From positions 647,001-711,000 of the forward strand of contig OY979726.1 in NCBI GenBank assembly GCA_963855995.1: 64,000 nucleotides of DNA, read 5' to 3'. Every line of letters begins with the position of its first letter. Position 1 is the first letter of the stretch. The DNA comes from Muricea muricata. Lineage: Eukaryota > Cnidaria > Anthozoa > Malacalcyonacea > Plexauridae. Of the stretch, positions 37,288 through 49,000 are shown piece by piece. Position numbers and translations under genes: made by a program. The notes under the pieces are model-generated. The model saw nothing but the letters and a program-made list of their open reading frames with translations. It was not told the origin of the DNA and ran no database searches.

Positions 37288-37758
37288 TAAGTCAATAAAT
37301 AAAATAAAATTACATACATCATACTATTAGCAAAAATTATGATTTTGAAGGACAGCAAAATGTCTTGAAAATTGCGTTTTTTGAACCGGGACTGTAATTT
37401 GTCTCCTTCATATGCAAATGTTTACAATAGTGTTTTTTGATAGATTAAAGTTTGGTCTTTCATCAGACATATACCATAACTTCATATCTAGTCGGAGACA
37501 TAAAAATTTATTGACCTGAAACAAAGACATTCATAAATTTTCAAAACCGGAAATGCCCAATTATTATCGTAATAAATAGACGTGGTGTACTTTTACGGTA
37601 TGTTCAATATGATTTTCATCTTCTCCATTAAAAATAGGTTCAGTTCGCCAATTTTGTGTGCTTCCATTTCCTACCAATGTCTATCAGTACAGCGAAAATT
37701 AGCCAGATCTGAAATGTCGGGTTACAACCCTGTGATGAATTGACATGGAATGACCCCG

Positions 37759-38690
37759 CGCCTAAGGTGCATTACATAATGTTTTTGAATAGCCTTGACC
37801 GCCCTGATAATTGTAGTGTATAAATGCCAATTATAAGAGAGCTGATAAGCCCGCTGATATAATTGGGGTTATATGAGTGAACGAAGGGGGAAATATATGA
37901 GAATGCAATATAATAGTGAAGGAAATTGCCATTTGTTTATAATTTCAGGCAATTACCGCCCTTTGGCCGCCCTGGAGGCTGCCCTTAGATCATTTTTGCG
38001 CCCCTGCCCTGAGATTTTACAGCTTTACTGCACCCGAGATCTCGGCAAAAACAGCCACACTGCACTCTGGCTAATGATGGAAGTTTCCAATTTTTTCCCC
38101 CCACCCACTCTGGAATTTCTTATCGTCTTTCACCCCCGATGGAATTTATCGGTTGGTTACCCTCCCTCTGGGAACTAATAATACTTCCAACAACCCCCTT
38201 CTCCCCCTGGAATTTTGACATTTCTCTACAGGGGGGGTAGATAACAACTAAAACATAAAAATACTTATAATAAACAATATTCATGCTTACAGTGCCTGTT
38301 CCACGCTCAGAATTGTCGAAATGTCCAACCAGTGGTCTGCTCTGCGATTTTAAATACGTTTATTTCGTCTGAAGCGACAAGAAGCAAAAAAATTTTGCTT
38401 TTTACCCACATATTTTTGAATTTAGCCATAAATTTTAGGCGGCCATATTCTACAGATTGCAGTTTTATATATGTATGCAATGAAGTACTGAATCGATTTC
38501 CTCTCAGAATACAGTGGGCTCTTGATTAAAAATGCAAATCTAATCCCAAGTAATCCTCAATGCTAATAATCTAACCCCCAATGCTAATAATCGAAATCCG
38601 GTGATTGGAAACAATTTTTGTCGCAAAATTCTGGGTGGCGAAATCTTTTAGAGCGCGCAGTAAAGTCTTGTATATTTTAGCAACTGTTCC
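37759..38690. repeat. Dispersed repeat A, copy 2
   Basis: Second copy of 13,880-14,765, same orientation. It carries an insertion with GCTGATAAGCCCGCTGATAT at about 37,827-37,905. A run of seven G at 38,231 replaces GGGAATGCA of copy 1. Confidence 0.7.
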
Positions 38691-40340
38691 ACTTCAATTG
38701 ATCAAATTCCAAGTTCAAATGATTACACTGTCAGTTTTTGTCAGTACATTAATTACCCACCACAGATGGTATTTTTCCGCAAATGGAATGAAAACGTACA
38801 CAATTTAATTCTGCAACTCAAATAATACAACTTCAATACCACAAGTAAACTGAATTGTTAATTCATGTGCGTACAGTAAATTAAAGTATTGATTACGTAA
38901 TATGTATATACTGTAGTTAGGTACAAGGTGATCTAGATGGGCAGTTGTTGCACTATACAGGTAGCCGTTGGCTGATCAACATTCCTGGGGCCAGTTTTTC
39001 AAAGCTGGTTCAGCGTCAACCCTGTTTTAAACTTTCGCCCACTGTTTTTGCTTTTAATTTTAGTGCATCAATTTGCTTTAAAAGTTGAGAAAAAGATATA
39101 AAAAATATTTCAAAAAAATTTAAGTTCACAAACAAGCTCTTGAGAACATTTGTTTTCAATTTTGAGTCCACTGAAGCTAAGCCTGTCTTTGAACAACCGG
39201 CCATGAATGACACAATGTACATTCACTTAAATACTGTTCATTATTGCTGCACTGAAGTGGTTTCTGTGCGAATAAATCAGTTCAATCCGTTGTAAGTAAA
39301 ATCACAAATTTTCCGTTCTGGTAGTACAGATTCTGGCTTTTCTTGTTCCAGTTTTCACAATAAGACGTTCAAATAGACAAATACGGATAAAAAGTTGGAG
39401 AGAGGAGGGGGCAGTTGGAGGTAAAATGATCCACACTTGAAGAAAACCTACAGGAAACTATGGATTCAGTTCTTCTTGCAGATTATTTCTCTTCCTCCAA
39501 ATTAAATGCCGGAAATTACATTTCACCTTTTTCTCCCCCCCCTCTCTAATCCTAGACCTGGCTACGCCCCTGGTTTTATAGAGTAACATTTAATGCCTTT
39601 TTACTATGTTTTTTAAAACCGTAGACATTTATCTTTTATTTCTAAACTTTCATGCGTGGACAAGAACATGATACTGTTTATCATTTGAACCGGAATTTAC
39701 ATAAGCATCTGATACCGAACTGTCGCAATTATAACAGTATGTCAGTTGCTAGATAACAATGGCATACCTAAACCAGTAAACCGTGACATCTGTTTGGCAG
39801 TTTGAAGCGAAGACTCTCACTTTTTGTTCACAAACGATTAATATTACCAAAATTACCAGCGAAGAAGACGTCAGCACTTTAAACTGGGCATAATTCCAAA
39901 TGCTGTAGCGAAATGTGTCTTTGTGCTAGACAAAAGCTATCGCCTGCAATCACTTGACGAGTGTTTTCCATTGTGGGCGGCAAAGAACTCGAAATGCATG
40001 CTTACTAAAGTCGGTTGGGAAGATTTCAAGCTGAATTTGCGAGTACCGTTAGTATTTCGTTCAATTTTAATTGTCAGATATTTTGGTATGTAGTGTGTAA
40101 TAGGCGTATCATTTGTTAGTTGGGTGTAGAAATGTCACAATTTGTATATTTGAACATGTGCTTAACAAACATAATTGAGACAAAGTATTGTATTTGTAGC
40201 TTGCTAGTTATTATCATTAAAAGGTGGTGTGTGATTATCAAATGGAAGAAATCCATTTGATTTCGTGTTGCAGTCTTGTCTTTTGAAACAAATAGAAGTG
40301 AAGGAATGTTTATTTTTCACATGCCTGTTAACGGGAAATC
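38691..40340. other. Intergenic, upstream of the zinc transporter
   Basis: No protein-coding exon recognised. The stretch 39,830-40,070 (GACGTCAGC, GTGGGCGGCAAAG, then a possible GTTAGTATTT donor) is less AT-rich than its surroundings and could be a promoter with a non-coding first exon of the transporter; this is only a guess. Confidence 0.3.
38989..39202. mobile_element. Short MITE
   Basis: The left end GGCCAGTTTTTCAAAGCTGG and the complement of the right end GGCCGGTTGTTCAAAGACAG form imperfect terminal repeats of about 30 bp. No coding capacity. Confidence 0.5.
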
Positions 40341-40344
40341 TTTA

Positions 40345-40550
40345 AAACAGGCCAGCTTTTCACTGACATAATTTTGACTGGTAGTTGCAAACACAGCTGT
40401 GAGGGAAAGTCTTTTAAACAGGCCAGCTTTTCACTGACATAATTTTGACTGGTAGTTGCAAACACAGCTGTGAGGGGAAGTCTTTTAAACAGGCCAGCTT
40501 TTCACTGACATAATTTTGACTGGTAGTTGCAAAGACAGCTGTGAGTTGAG
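40345..40550. repeat. 71-bp tandem repeat, three copies
   Basis: The unit starts AAACAGGCCAGCTTTTCACT and includes TTTTGACTGGTAGTTGCAAA and CACAGCTGTGAGG. The copies are nearly identical, in the 5' flank about 470 bp before the transporter start codon. Confidence 0.85.
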
Positions 40551-41009
40551 AAAGATAGAAAAAGATGTAATTAATATTTAATGTGTCCAATGTGAACATT
40601 GTGAGTTGAAATATTTGCTAGCATTGACCTTGTGTAGACAATTTTTCATGTTCTATTTACTGGTGTACTCTACTAACAACTGCAAACTGGGGATTTAAGT
40701 GGGGAATTAACAGCTTTTTCATTCCCTATATATCTTGTAGGTCATTAGCACAGGAAATGATGTGAAATCCCTACACATGCCTGAGATTTGGGAGGAATTA
40801 AACTGACTAGTGCATATTATTGCTGCATTAAGAGTCACTACTTGTCCATTGAAGAACTTTACCTGAAATATTCTCTGCTTTCAAGTTTTGCATTGTATTA
40901 AGTATGCTTCTAATGTACCTCTTTTAGCTGCCAATTCCATCTTACCGACATTCTATATGTAAAAACTAAATTTTTAGGTGTAACATTTTGACTACATTTT
41001 AACCATACC

Positions 41010-44000
41010 ATGTCGACCTCACCATCAGCAGTAATTACAGATGAGGAAAAAACACCACTGCTGACAAACAATCACCGTGGTCATCATCATGATCACACCA
41101 TCCAGGAAGGCCGAGTAAGCATATGCCGACCGAGAAGTGATATATCAACTACAGACACAAATAGTGGCCCTTGTTCCAAGTATGGTAACGAAGATGGCAT
41201 GACAACGTCTGCAATACACAATTCAAAGAGAGCAAAAAGAAAATTGATCATTGCTTGTGTAATCTGTTTGTTTTTCCTAATTGGTGAATTTGCTGGTAAG
41301 TAGTGCCTACGGTCAGGCAATAAAGGGCCTGAAAATTGTCTTACACAAATCAGAAAAACTAAAAAATGTACCTTTTTAAATGTGATAAAAAAATCTTTGT
41401 AAACATTTCAAAAACAATGTTGTTGCATCTTTCCATGCCTCTCGCTTTGATTGAGACTCATGTTTAAAAGTTTTTGTCCATGAAATTAACTACTGTAACC
41501 TCTCACAGTAAATTTAGCATTGCTTAAGTGTATTATTATCTCATGTTAAAACTTCAAGCTATAAAAACTTGAGAAAGACACGACTTGTCAAAAATGATCA
41601 TTGTTCAGGTTTAATCATCTAGAGAAAAATTAATTGGCTTGATAAGCTGCCCAGCTCTGGTAAGTAGCATTCTGGTAAACAAGTGTATTTAATGATGTAC
41701 AATGTATTTTAATCCCTTAGGAGGTTACCTTGCCCACAGTTTGGCAATCATTACTGATGCTGCACATCTTTTATCAGACTTTGCCAGCTTTCTCATCTCA
41801 TTGTTAGCAATATGGTTTGCTACTCGTCGATCCACATCAAAATTGTCCTATGGCTGGCATCGTGCTGGTAGGTACAGAGGATGCTGCATGGCAGTGTGAT
41901 AAAGAATAGAAATTTAATGTGCAAACTGGAGAAAAGGAGTGACAAACTATTAGTAAATTAAGCGGGTTGCCCCTAAACATATGCCCAAAGGAAGGGATGC
42001 CTGCAGCTGACTTCCACCCCCCCCCCCCCCCACTGTCTGTGACTAGTAGGCTAACTGGCTGAGTAACAAAGTTGTAATATGTTCCATTGATAGAGGTGAT
42101 GGGAGCAATATTGTCTGTGCTGATTATCTGGGTATTGACTGGAGTTCTGGTCTTTCAAGCTATTCAACGGATAATAAGTGGTGATCATCACGTCAACGCA
42201 GACATCATGTTGATTGTTGCTGCATGTGGTGTTGGAGTTAATATACTGTGAGTAAGAGTTTAAGGCTTTGTGACCCTCTAATGCAGACATCTGTGTAAGA
42301 CAGACATATCTCTCTAATACAGATATATCTCCCTCTTAAACAGATAACTCTCTGATGCAGACAATACACACATCTCTCTGTCACATACAGACATATCTCT
42401 AATACAGAGTCATCTCTCTCTAATACAGGTATCTCTAATACAAACATCTCTTTTATACACAGTCATCTCTCTAAATACATAAATCTCTCTTTAATACAGG
42501 CATCTCTAATACAGACATCTCTCAAATACAGACATCTCTCTGAAACAGAGTCATCTATCTAATACACAAATCTCTTTCTAATACAGACATCTCTACTACA
42601 GACATCTCTCTAACATTTTTCTAATAGAGAGATCTCTCTAATAGACACATCTCTACTACAGACATCTCTCTTATACAGACATCTCTCTAGCACCGACATC
42701 TCTCTAATAGAGACATTTCTCTTATATGTAAAGACATCTCAAATACAGACATGTCTCTTATACAGACATCTGTCCTCGTCTGTGGCAAATATTTAGAACT
42801 TTTGTGCTTCGCTGTGATTGGTCAATTTTACAAATTCTGAAATCGACAAAGAAACATGAACGACAAAGTGAACGTGTAACACTTGTGTCTATTTATAACA
42901 ATATTTTTCGACTCTACCACAATTAATACATGGTTTATTAAGCTTATCGGGGGAAAAGATGTTCAAAGTTACACCCATATCGATTTAAGCGAAATACGTA
43001 CGTTATTTAATGCATAAAATGTCGATATTGAAGCAGCAATTTGTAATTCTTCGTGGCGCCACTGACATCAGTTGGCAACATGAAGTAGTGTATTACACTA
43101 CTTTTTTTGTCTTAGGCGTTGTTTTTGTGTCTGAATTTCTATCCTATTCGGTGGATACCTTTTTGAAGACTATTGACTGTTAACTATATGGACTACAGTG
43201 GCTGGACTTGAACAAAATAGGTACAAAACGAACAATGGGTGTATTAAATATTTGCCACAGACCGGTCTGTCTAATGCAGACATCTCTCTCTAATGCAGAC
43301 ATCTCTCTCTTATACAGACTTCTCTCTAATGACGATGTCTCTCTCAAATACAGACATCTCTCTAATACACAGACATCTCTCTAATACAGACATCTCTCTT
43401 ATACAGACATCTCTCTAATAAAGATCTCTAAACAGACATATCTTTAATGCAGACATCTCTCTCTTACACGGACATCTCTTTAATGCAGATATCTCTCTCT
43501 GATACAGACACCTCTCTAATGCACAGATATCTCTCTAATACAGACATCTCTCTAGTACAGACATCTCTCTTGTGCAGACATTTCTCTAATACAGACATTT
43601 CTCTTGTACAGATATCTCTCTTATACAAACACGTCTCTGCTGCAAAATTATTTGGTCATCTCAACTTTAATGCAGCATATATTTCTAGAATGGGTCTAAT
43701 TCTTGGCCACAGTCATTCTCATGGCGGCAGTCATGGCTCTCATGGTCACTCGCATCGTAAACGAACCATCTCAGCTACACCAAGTGTTAAAGAACAGGCC
43801 ACGGATGAGAATGTCAATGTTCGTGCAGCATTTGTACACGTTGTTGGTGATCTCTTTCAGAGCTTGGGTGTTCTTATTGCTGCTTTTATCATCAAATTTA
43901 AGGTAATACTCCACTTGAAAATACGACGGTGTTATGCCAAAGGTCTAACATGACTTCACGGTATTGTTTTAGCCAAACTGGTCCATCGCTGATCCCATTT

Positions 44001-45221
44001 GTACGTTTGTGTTCTCTGTCATCGTCTTGTTTACGACAATTACCGTTTTAAGAGACGCTTTGCTTGTTTTGATGGAAGGTAAATCTGAGATTGATTCCGA
44101 TGAGATCTTAGATTGGACACAACCCAGCTTGACGTGTTCGTCTAGTATAGCATTTCTGTAGTAACACTGGATCAATAAGAGATGATCCTTACTGGACCTC
44201 TAGGAAGAACAGTTTAGAACTGATAGAGCTATCCAGTATAAATAAAGTTAGTTTAATTTAGGTTTCCTCCTGTAGTAACACTGGATCTATAAGAGATGAT
44301 CCTTACTGGACCTTTAGGACGAACAGTTTAGAACTGATAGAGCTATCCAGTATAAATAAAGTTAGTTTAGTTTAGGTTTCCCCCTGTAGTAACACTGGAT
44401 CAATAAGAGATGATCCTTACTGGACCTCTAAGAAGACGAATCTAGAACTATGGCTTCAAGATGATGTTTCTTTTAAATTCTTCAGGTACTCCAAAAGGCA
44501 TTAATCTTGACGAAATCAAAGAGAGGCTGGGGAAACTAAAAGGAGTGAAGGCGATTCACGATCTTCACGTTTGGTCTCTAACTGTTGGAACGACAGCACT
44601 TTCCGCTCATCTTGATATTGGTATGTTAGAAACATTCAGTGATAGAATAAAACATGACCTTTATACTGCACCTCTAGGAAGAACAGTTTAAAACTGATGG
44701 ATCCATCTATTGTAAATAAAGTTATAGGTAGTTTAGTTTAGGTTTCCTTCTGTAGTAACGCTGGACCAATAAGAAATGATGCTTACTGGACCTCTAAGAA
44801 GAACAATTTAGAACTGATATAGCTATCCAGTATAAATAAAGTTAGTTTAGCTTAGGTTTCCTCGTGTAGTAGCACTGGATCAATAAGAGATGATCCTTAC
44901 TGGACCTCTAGGAAGAACAAAATAGAACTGATAGAGCTATCCAGTATAAATAAAGTTAGTTTAGTTTAGGTTTTCTCCTGCAATAACACTGGATCAATAG
45001 GAGATGATTCTTTTCGAAGCTCGAATTAGAACAGTTTAGCTGTCGGAGGTAAATAAGTCCGCTCCTATTGTGTCTCTATTATAGAAGATGAAAGTGAATC
45101 ACAGCGGATTCTCTCAGAAGCCACGCAAATGGTGGATGTTGTTTATCGCATAAAACATTCCACGATACAAATCGAGAAATACGATGAAATGTGTAACTCT
45201 TCACACACTATAGACACATAA
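41010..45221 (+). CDS. SLC30A2: Zinc transporter, SLC30A (ZnT2/3/8 type)
   Basis: Proton-coupled zinc exporter that loads Zn2+ from cytosol into vesicles. Coding exons: 41010-41295, 41721-41867, 42094-42247, 43689-43902, 43973-44078, 44486-44620, 45085-45221; phases close to give 392 aa. The N-terminus is cytosolic with a His cluster (HRGHHHDH). The TM2 zinc site has H111 and D115 (AAHLLSD), the TM5 site H246 and D250 (VHVVGD); both HxxxD pairs match the ZnT8 pattern. A His-rich loop lies between TM4 and TM5 (about residues 203-218, HSHSHGGSHGSHGHSH). The C-terminal cytosolic domain has HDLHVWSLT (about 327-335). The start codon is the first ATG of the frame and fits family length. Paralogue assignment (2, 3, 4 or 8) is not possible by eye; the symbol is the closest convenient name. 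Introns are filled with minisatellites. Confidence 0.9.
42262..43640. repeat. Degenerate TCTCTCTAATACAGACA minisatellite in intron 3
   Basis: Dozens of imperfect 16-18 bp units of the type ACATCTCTCTAATACAG run from just after exon 3 to just before exon 4, interrupted by a MITE at 42,778-43,262. The last 240 bp stay open in the frame of exon 4. Confidence 0.85.
42778..43262. mobile_element. MITE inserted in the intronic minisatellite
   Basis: The ends GTCTGTGGCAAATATTTA and TAAATATTTGCCACAGAC are perfect 18-bp inverted repeats. The 485-bp unit is free of the surrounding minisatellite, which resumes on both sides. Target duplication not resolved because the flank is repetitive. Confidence 0.8.
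44150..45010. repeat. Intronic repeat of about 113 bp, two blocks around exon 6
   Basis: The unit includes AACACTGGATCAATAAGAGA, TGATCCTTACTGGACCTCTA, GAACTGATAGAGCTATCCAG and TATAAATAAAGTTAGTTTAG. About three copies precede exon 6 (to 44,455) and about three to four follow it (44,640-45,010). The same unit occurs in a USO1 intron at 53,710-53,970 and as a fragment at 52,930-52,965, so it is a dispersed family that tends to form short arrays. Confidence 0.85.
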
Positions 45222-45383
45222 TGTATGATGACTGGTTACATAGCTTTTCACTTTTCAGATATATTATACCTTTGGCAGTAAGTTAAAATAATAATGAGAG
45301 ATAATAATAACTGTTTACATTATGTACATATATTTTCCAGGTATAAAACATGACGCATCACAAGCTGACCGCGGCCCGTAATC

Positions 45384-45389
45384 AATAAA
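45384..45389 (+). terminator. Candidate poly(A) signal of the zinc transporter
   Basis: AATAAA 163 nt past the stop codon; further AATAAA-type words follow at about 45,433. Confidence 0.5.
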
Positions 45390-45524
45390 GTTGTAGACTG
45401 AGTAATAATCATTACGCAGCATGCTAAAATACTAATAAATAAACATATTATTGCACCAAAAAATGTTTACCATCAATTATTGGGCTACCTAGGCTAAGAA
45501 AAGATAGGAGTACGCATATATCTA

Positions 45525-45749
45525 CAATCGTGTGCAAAAATGTTCTGAAGAACATATCCCGTTTATCTCCTGTGATCTTCCCCGTACCCCATTTCAATGT
45601 CGATTTGAGCTAATAGTAGCTTGCGCAACACAGAAATAACTTTTTTCGACGTTGATAAGGGATAGCGAGAAGGGGAGGGGGAATTAGTTCATATATCACT
45701 GAAAAACTGTAATTAAAAACTTTCTTCCAAAGATTTTTGCACACGATTG
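45525..45749. mobile_element. Tc1/mariner-like MITE between genes
   Basis: The ends CAATCGTGTGCAAAAATGTT and complement CAATCGTGTGCAAAAATCTT are flanked by TA on both sides (45,523-45,524 and 45,750-45,751). At 225 bp, it separates the transporter 3' end from the USO1 promoter. Confidence 0.75.
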
Positions 45750-45932
45750 TAGTATTTCTCCGCGTCAACCTTATCACATACGCGTGTAGTCCGGATTCAG
45801 GGGGGGGGGGGGACAACTGAACAGTACACCACACAAACGTATTAACCACTGATCTATATATGTGGCTTACAACCACTGATCTGTATATATGACGCGACAA
45901 GACACGGTTGCTAAGCTTTTTAAATGCCACGT

Positions 45933-45943
45933 TGCGCGCATGC
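45933..45943. promoter_or_regulatory. NRF1-like motif upstream of USO1
   Basis: TGCGCGCATGC, followed by ACGCCATGTTG (YY1-like), 78 bp before the USO1 start codon in a locally GC-richer patch. Both are common in promoters of animal housekeeping genes. Function inferred from motif and position only. Confidence 0.4.
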
Positions 45944-46020
45944 TTACAACGCCATGTTGTATTGCATTGAATCAAAACTTGATCATTTGGCTGGCGAGTT
46001 TGCTAGAAAATCTTTGAAAT

Positions 46021-49000
46021 ATGGAACTTTTGCGAAATTTTAAGTCGGTTCTCGGAGCGCAAAACGAAGATCCTGAACAGACAGGCTCCGAAACGGTAAG
46101 ATCGTCTGAGTTTTTTGTTATATACAGTATAATTTAAATATTTGTAATTGTATGTGACTGTCATATTATGTGGTATGTCTGGTTTTCAATTGTACGTAGT
46201 GCCTATGGTATTTTATATATATATTGTTCATAAAGTTTTCTTGCATATATAGATGATTGCTGGTGTTTTATTTCCAAGTAAAAGAAATAAGATCAATCTT
46301 GGACCCCGTATTTTGAGCGCAGCATTTTTCGCTGTTTCGTCGTCAGACTAGCTTTCACTATTGTACGAAGATTACAGTAATTAGTATTCAGTTGTATATT
46401 ATTACGTCACTGATAATGATTTATGTCACTGATAATAATTTATGTATAAAAGTTAAAACGTAAACTCGTTGCAGCTTGTCATTAATGGTCATTACTAAAC
46501 GGCAAAAATGAAACAGTGAAATGAAACAAACCGGCAAAGTAATGAATTGAAACAGAGAAACAATGGGAAAATGAAAGATCGAAATTTATTTTGTCATTTT
46601 GTTCTTTCGATTCCTTGTTTCGTTCTTTCGACTCCTTGTTTCACTCTTTCAATTCATTATTTTGCTGTTTCGTTTTGCTGGTAAATAATGTCCAGAATTT
46701 TTGCCACATTAATGTGGGTTGTTGTTGATATTTAGGTGGACAAACTTGTTGATAGAGTGACATCGTCCACGTTGCTGGAAGATCGGAGGGATGCCGTCCG
46801 AGCATTGAAATCCATGTCAAAGGTTTTTTAAATTTTTGTGATTATCAATTTTGCATGCATTGAGCTTATTTCTTATTGGTCAATTTACCTACAAATTACG
46901 GTATTCAAATATAGCAATTTGCATTCAACCACACATCTATTTCATGTTACATTTGTGCTCATTTGCTGTATTTGTATCTGCTATAGAAATATAAACTTGA
47001 TGTTGGCACAAAGGCCATGGACATCTTGTGCAATGTGCTCAACAATGATAGGTAAAGCTTGGTTTTGTTATCTTACATGGTGTTTACAGTGCTTCTGCTA
47101 TATGTGGGCCACTTAGACAGCCAGCTGATTGAACCATGAGTAAAAGGCCTGGAAGTCTATTTTGCTGTTTTTGGTCACTTTTATTCTCCTTTATGAAACT
47201 TGTTGAAACTTTGTAATCATGTTCAGTAAAGAAAATTAAAAGTCCGCCCGAAATTTGGAACCAAAGTAAATTATACTTAATGAGAAATTTGCTAGTTTGG
47301 CTTGAAAAAAGGATTTCTATTTGACAACTAGTGCCAGTACTTTTCCGTGTTTTCAGATCACCTAGAAAATTGACCAATCACATTGAGGAACGAAAAAATA
47401 GGAAATCGCTCATAATCAGTGGCGAAGCCAGGCCGACATTTGGTCATGCAAATGCGAATTTTTCTGTGTTTATAAACCGTATAAGGAATCAATTTCTAAA
47501 GGAATGAATAAATTTGCATAGCATGACCAAATTGTCGGGCTTGGTTCGCTACTGTTCATAATGGCGCATTAACAAATCAGTGTAGCTCAAAAACAATGTC
47601 GATTTCCCAATAAGCATACTAGTAATAAACGTAAATTTGAAAAAAGTCAATGGATATCAACAATTATGTAATATAACAGTTGCACACTAATAATGCAGGG
47701 CCTGTACTCAGGCTTTACACAGCATGCTTCCATATCTAAACCTCGCTATTAAAAATAGCACTGGACTGTACGCGAGTGTTGTCAAGTAGCCTCACTTATA
47801 CAGTAGTAGACACACTGTAGGACTGAAGAATTCCAGCTGTGTTAATGTGTCTCTTATAATTCTCATGCCTATTGTTTTAGAAATGATTCTGAGATTCTGG
47901 GTTTAGCATTGGAAGCATTGTGCAATATAACAAGTGCAGATACTCAAGGACAGCAAGGTATAAAGTGTGGACATTTTTCTACTGTGTAATTGAAGATGAA
48001 ATCAAAGAAATAAACACCGTGTTCTTCAGTCTTCACATATGTCAATCATGCAAATAACTATAGCCAGCCCCCCTTGCCTTATTTCTATTACAATACAACA
48101 ATCCCCCCCCCCCCTTTCAGTGGTGGCATTGTGTGGTGTATCTATGTGACACCCATTATTGCCAGAAAGTCCCTCTTGACCCCATTTCCCCCTGTTGTTT
48201 AGCAAATTCTTTGATCTCTTCAGAGGAGGTAAGCCGAGAAGGTCAGATGACTTCAGATGCGGAGCTTGGAGTGCAGTTTACGGAAATCTTCATAAAAAAT
48301 CAAGAAAATATTTCTGTCCTGCTCAGTTTGCTAGAGGTACAAAGCTAATGTCAGTCCAGTTGTTCTACTCAAATCCTTCACTAAGAATCACATAGATGGC
48401 CAGCTAACCTATTTCCCCGGCAAAAATTTGTTCATGAACGGTTCATGCTCTGTTCATCATATCGATTATTTCATGAACAAATTATTCATGAAAATTTCAT
48501 TAGTATTGGTTGATGACAATAGATTTAAGAACAAATTTAACATATATCATGTATATACATGCAAGCAAATGACAAAAATTGTCGTAGTTCGTTGTGACGT
48601 ATCAGGTTATGAATATTCCTCAAATATTCATGAACAGTTTCATGAGACTTTCATGAATATTGTTCCTTAAATGTTTCATGAGAATAATTCATCAAATTTT
48701 CGCCGGGGAGTAATTGGCAGTCCATGTGGTATTTGGGGTCAGTTTTGATAACTTGACATTTTGACACAAATGAACAAATTATTAGGCCAATATCAGTACT
48801 CGTACCAAACTGACTCAGATATCATAGGATGGCCACATACAATGGCCAGATATCATACAATGGCCACAGTATTAGTGATTTGATCCGTTTAGGAATATGA
48901 TTTTCATGTCCGTTGGCCGGCTGTCAGACTTCTAACTATCCTTCTGAAGAATCGCTGTGGCCAGCTCCAACAATGTGTTCTTGTAAATCCAATGGGTGAG

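Larger units (their letters stand above)
33985..37758. mobile_element. DDE-type DNA transposon, degenerate
   Basis: The termini are inverted: CGGGGTCACTCCATGTCAAT on the left and, in complement, CGGGGTCATTCCATGTCAAT on the right. Inverted similarity continues inwards for several hundred bp (GACATTTCAGAT…GGCTAATTTTCGCTGTACTG, then GTACACCACGTCTATTTATT, then CTGATGAAAGACCAAACTTT; about 33,985-34,560 against 37,370-37,758). A transposase-like reading frame lies inside on the minus strand. No target duplication is evident; the flanks belong to two different repeats, so rearrangement after insertion is likely. Superfamily not determined. Confidence 0.75.

Noticed and set aside
38989..39222. Minus-strand frame of 68 codons (39,016-39,222) as a small gene
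   Set aside because: It lies within a short MITE and reads through its terminal repeat.
44461..44691. Frame start at ATG 44,461 as the start of exon 6 or a separate gene
   Set aside because: The acceptor TTCTTCAG at 44,478-44,485 and the phase from exon 5 place the exon start at 44,486; the upstream ATG is intronic.
45610..45975. Minus-strand frame of 121 codons upstream of USO1
   Set aside because: It runs through a Tc1-like MITE and a 14-G run in the promoter region; no family resemblance.
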